Source of the DNA: Methylomonas paludis | GTDB taxonomy: Bacteria; Pseudomonadota; Gammaproteobacteria; Methylococcales; Methylomonadaceae | DNA: 64,000 nt | Assembly: GCF_018734325.1 (NCBI RefSeq) | Contig: NZ_CP073754.1 | Span: forward strand, 744,001-808,000 | Direction of reading: 5' to 3' | Shown: one piece after another, positions 63,323 to 64,000 of the stretch | Layout of the letters: each line of letters starts with the position of its first letter | How positions within the stretch are numbered: the stretch's first letter is position 1 | The notes under the pieces: model-generated | The model's database searches: none | Told to the model about the DNA's origin: nothing | Seen by the model: the letters and a program-made list of their open reading frames with translations, nothing else | Program-made: the position numbers and the translations under genes

Positions 63323-64000
63323 TTAAACACTTTGCTCCACTATCCTTACCCGCTGGGTAATGCCGCACAGCAGCGTATAAGGAATCGTGTCGGCGTAACG
63401 GGCAATTTCTTCTATCGGCAGGGCATCGCCCCATAAAGTGACCGGGTCACCAGGTGCAGCCAGGGGCTGGCTGTTTAAATCGACTGTAATCATATCCATA
63501 GATACCCGGCCTATCAGTGGTACACGCTGACCATTAACCAGCACCGGCGCGCCGCTTTTAGTATGGCGGTGATAACCATCGCCGTAGCCAATAGAGATCA
63601 CGCCCAGCCGGGTAGGGCGATCACATTGCCACAGGCCGCTATAGCCAACACTTTCGCCGGCAGCCACATCCTTAACGGCAATCAGCCGCGAATGCAGGCT
63701 CATAATCGGCTTCAGGCCAAAATCGCTACCGGTTTTGCCGGCAAACGGCGAACAGCCATATAGCATCAGGCCGGGGCGCACCCAGCCGCTGACCACATGC
63801 GGCCAACCGATAATCCCGGCAGAATTGGCAATACTGCACTCACCGGGAAAGTCCTTAATAGCATTGGTAAACACCTCAATCTGACGGCGGGTTTTATCAT
63901 CCAGCAAATCATCAGCGTTGGCAAAATGGGTGATCAGATTGATAGGCTGTTGTACCAGCGCACAACTCAATAATTGCTGATAAGCGGCAGCAAAATCATG
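63323..64000 (-). CDS. alr: alanine racemase, C-terminal part
   Basis: The frame runs to the right edge, so the N-terminal PLP lysine is outside. Visible blocks are NSAGIIGWPHVVSGWVRPGL, VGYSGLWQCDRPTRLGVIS with the catalytic tyrosine region, GYGDGYHR and RVSMDMITVDL, all typical of Alr. The enzyme makes D-alanine for peptidoglycan. At least 226 residues of about 360 are present. Confidence 0.95.
   Translation of the reverse strand, partial: HDFAAAYQQLLSCALVQQPINLITHFANADDLLDDKTRRQIEVFTNAIKDFPGECSIANSAGIIGWPHVVSGWVRPGLMLYGCSPFAGKTGSDFGLKPIMSLHSRLIAVKDVAAGESVGYSGLWQCDRPTRLGVISIGYGDGYHRHTKSGAPVLVNGQRVPLIGRVSMDMITVDLNSQPLAAPGDPVTLWGDALPIEEIARYADTIPYTLLCGITQRVRIVEQSV

Overview
The window reads as a chromosomal segment of an aerobic gammaproteobacterium, most likely a methanotroph or methylotroph of the Methylococcales type. 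That placement is inferred from the gene families: an NAD-dependent formate dehydrogenase operon, a VPxPxA-type exosortase-sorted protein, unusual haem proteins, HflD, Lnt and WaaA. It was not tested by a search. Most of the DNA is ordinary core chromosome; the two ends are accessory.

Region 1 (1-10.9 kb, all minus strand) is a compact type III-A CRISPR-Cas operon: cas6, a Csm6-type CARF/ring-nuclease protein, cas10, csm2, csm3, a VapBC-like toxin-antitoxin pair, csm4, csm5, a CARF-HEPN ribonuclease of the TIGR02710 type, and the start of a Card1/Can2-like CARF nuclease cut by the window edge. Cas10 keeps both its HD motif and its GGDD cyclase motif, so a full cyclic oligoadenylate circuit (made by Cas10, sensed by CARF effectors, removed by a ring nuclease) is expected. 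Most genes overlap by 1-4 bases. No repeat-spacer array and no cas1/cas2 lie inside the window. The toxin-antitoxin pair built into the effector operon is the most unusual feature here.

Region 2 (11-56 kb) is housekeeping and accessory metabolism: a J-domain protein divergent from the cas operon, rpiA, ilvA, waaA and argG; a haem-protein cluster (19.5-22.3 kb); mobB; an HxlR regulator divergent from an oxidoreductase with a clear palindromic operator; a RelE/ParE module between 124-base direct repeats; the fdsGBA-fdhD-fdsD formate dehydrogenase operon; yciB-yciI-bolA-ppiC; SPOR, 5'-nucleotidase, lnt and gshA-cysH; a large repeat protein with a type I secretion-like C-terminus; an ECF sigma/anti-sigma pair followed by an HvfA-like RiPP metallophore precursor; mutM, hflD, a rhodanese and an EAL-HDOD protein; and a copper chaperone with its CopA ATPase.

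Region 3 (56.2-63.2 kb) is a decayed island ending at a tRNA-Ser(UGA). It holds two small inverted-repeat elements (one with a perfect target duplication), remnants of AlbA/Schlafen and possibly HipA proteins, an integrase end without its catalytic H-x-x-R box, a TumE/TumA pair whose toxin is frameshifted, and a type I restriction system reduced to the hsdM end, the hsdS start and an internally deleted hsdR. An XRE-ImmA gene within it is intact, while its PIN-domain partner has one in-frame stop. The window ends inside alr.
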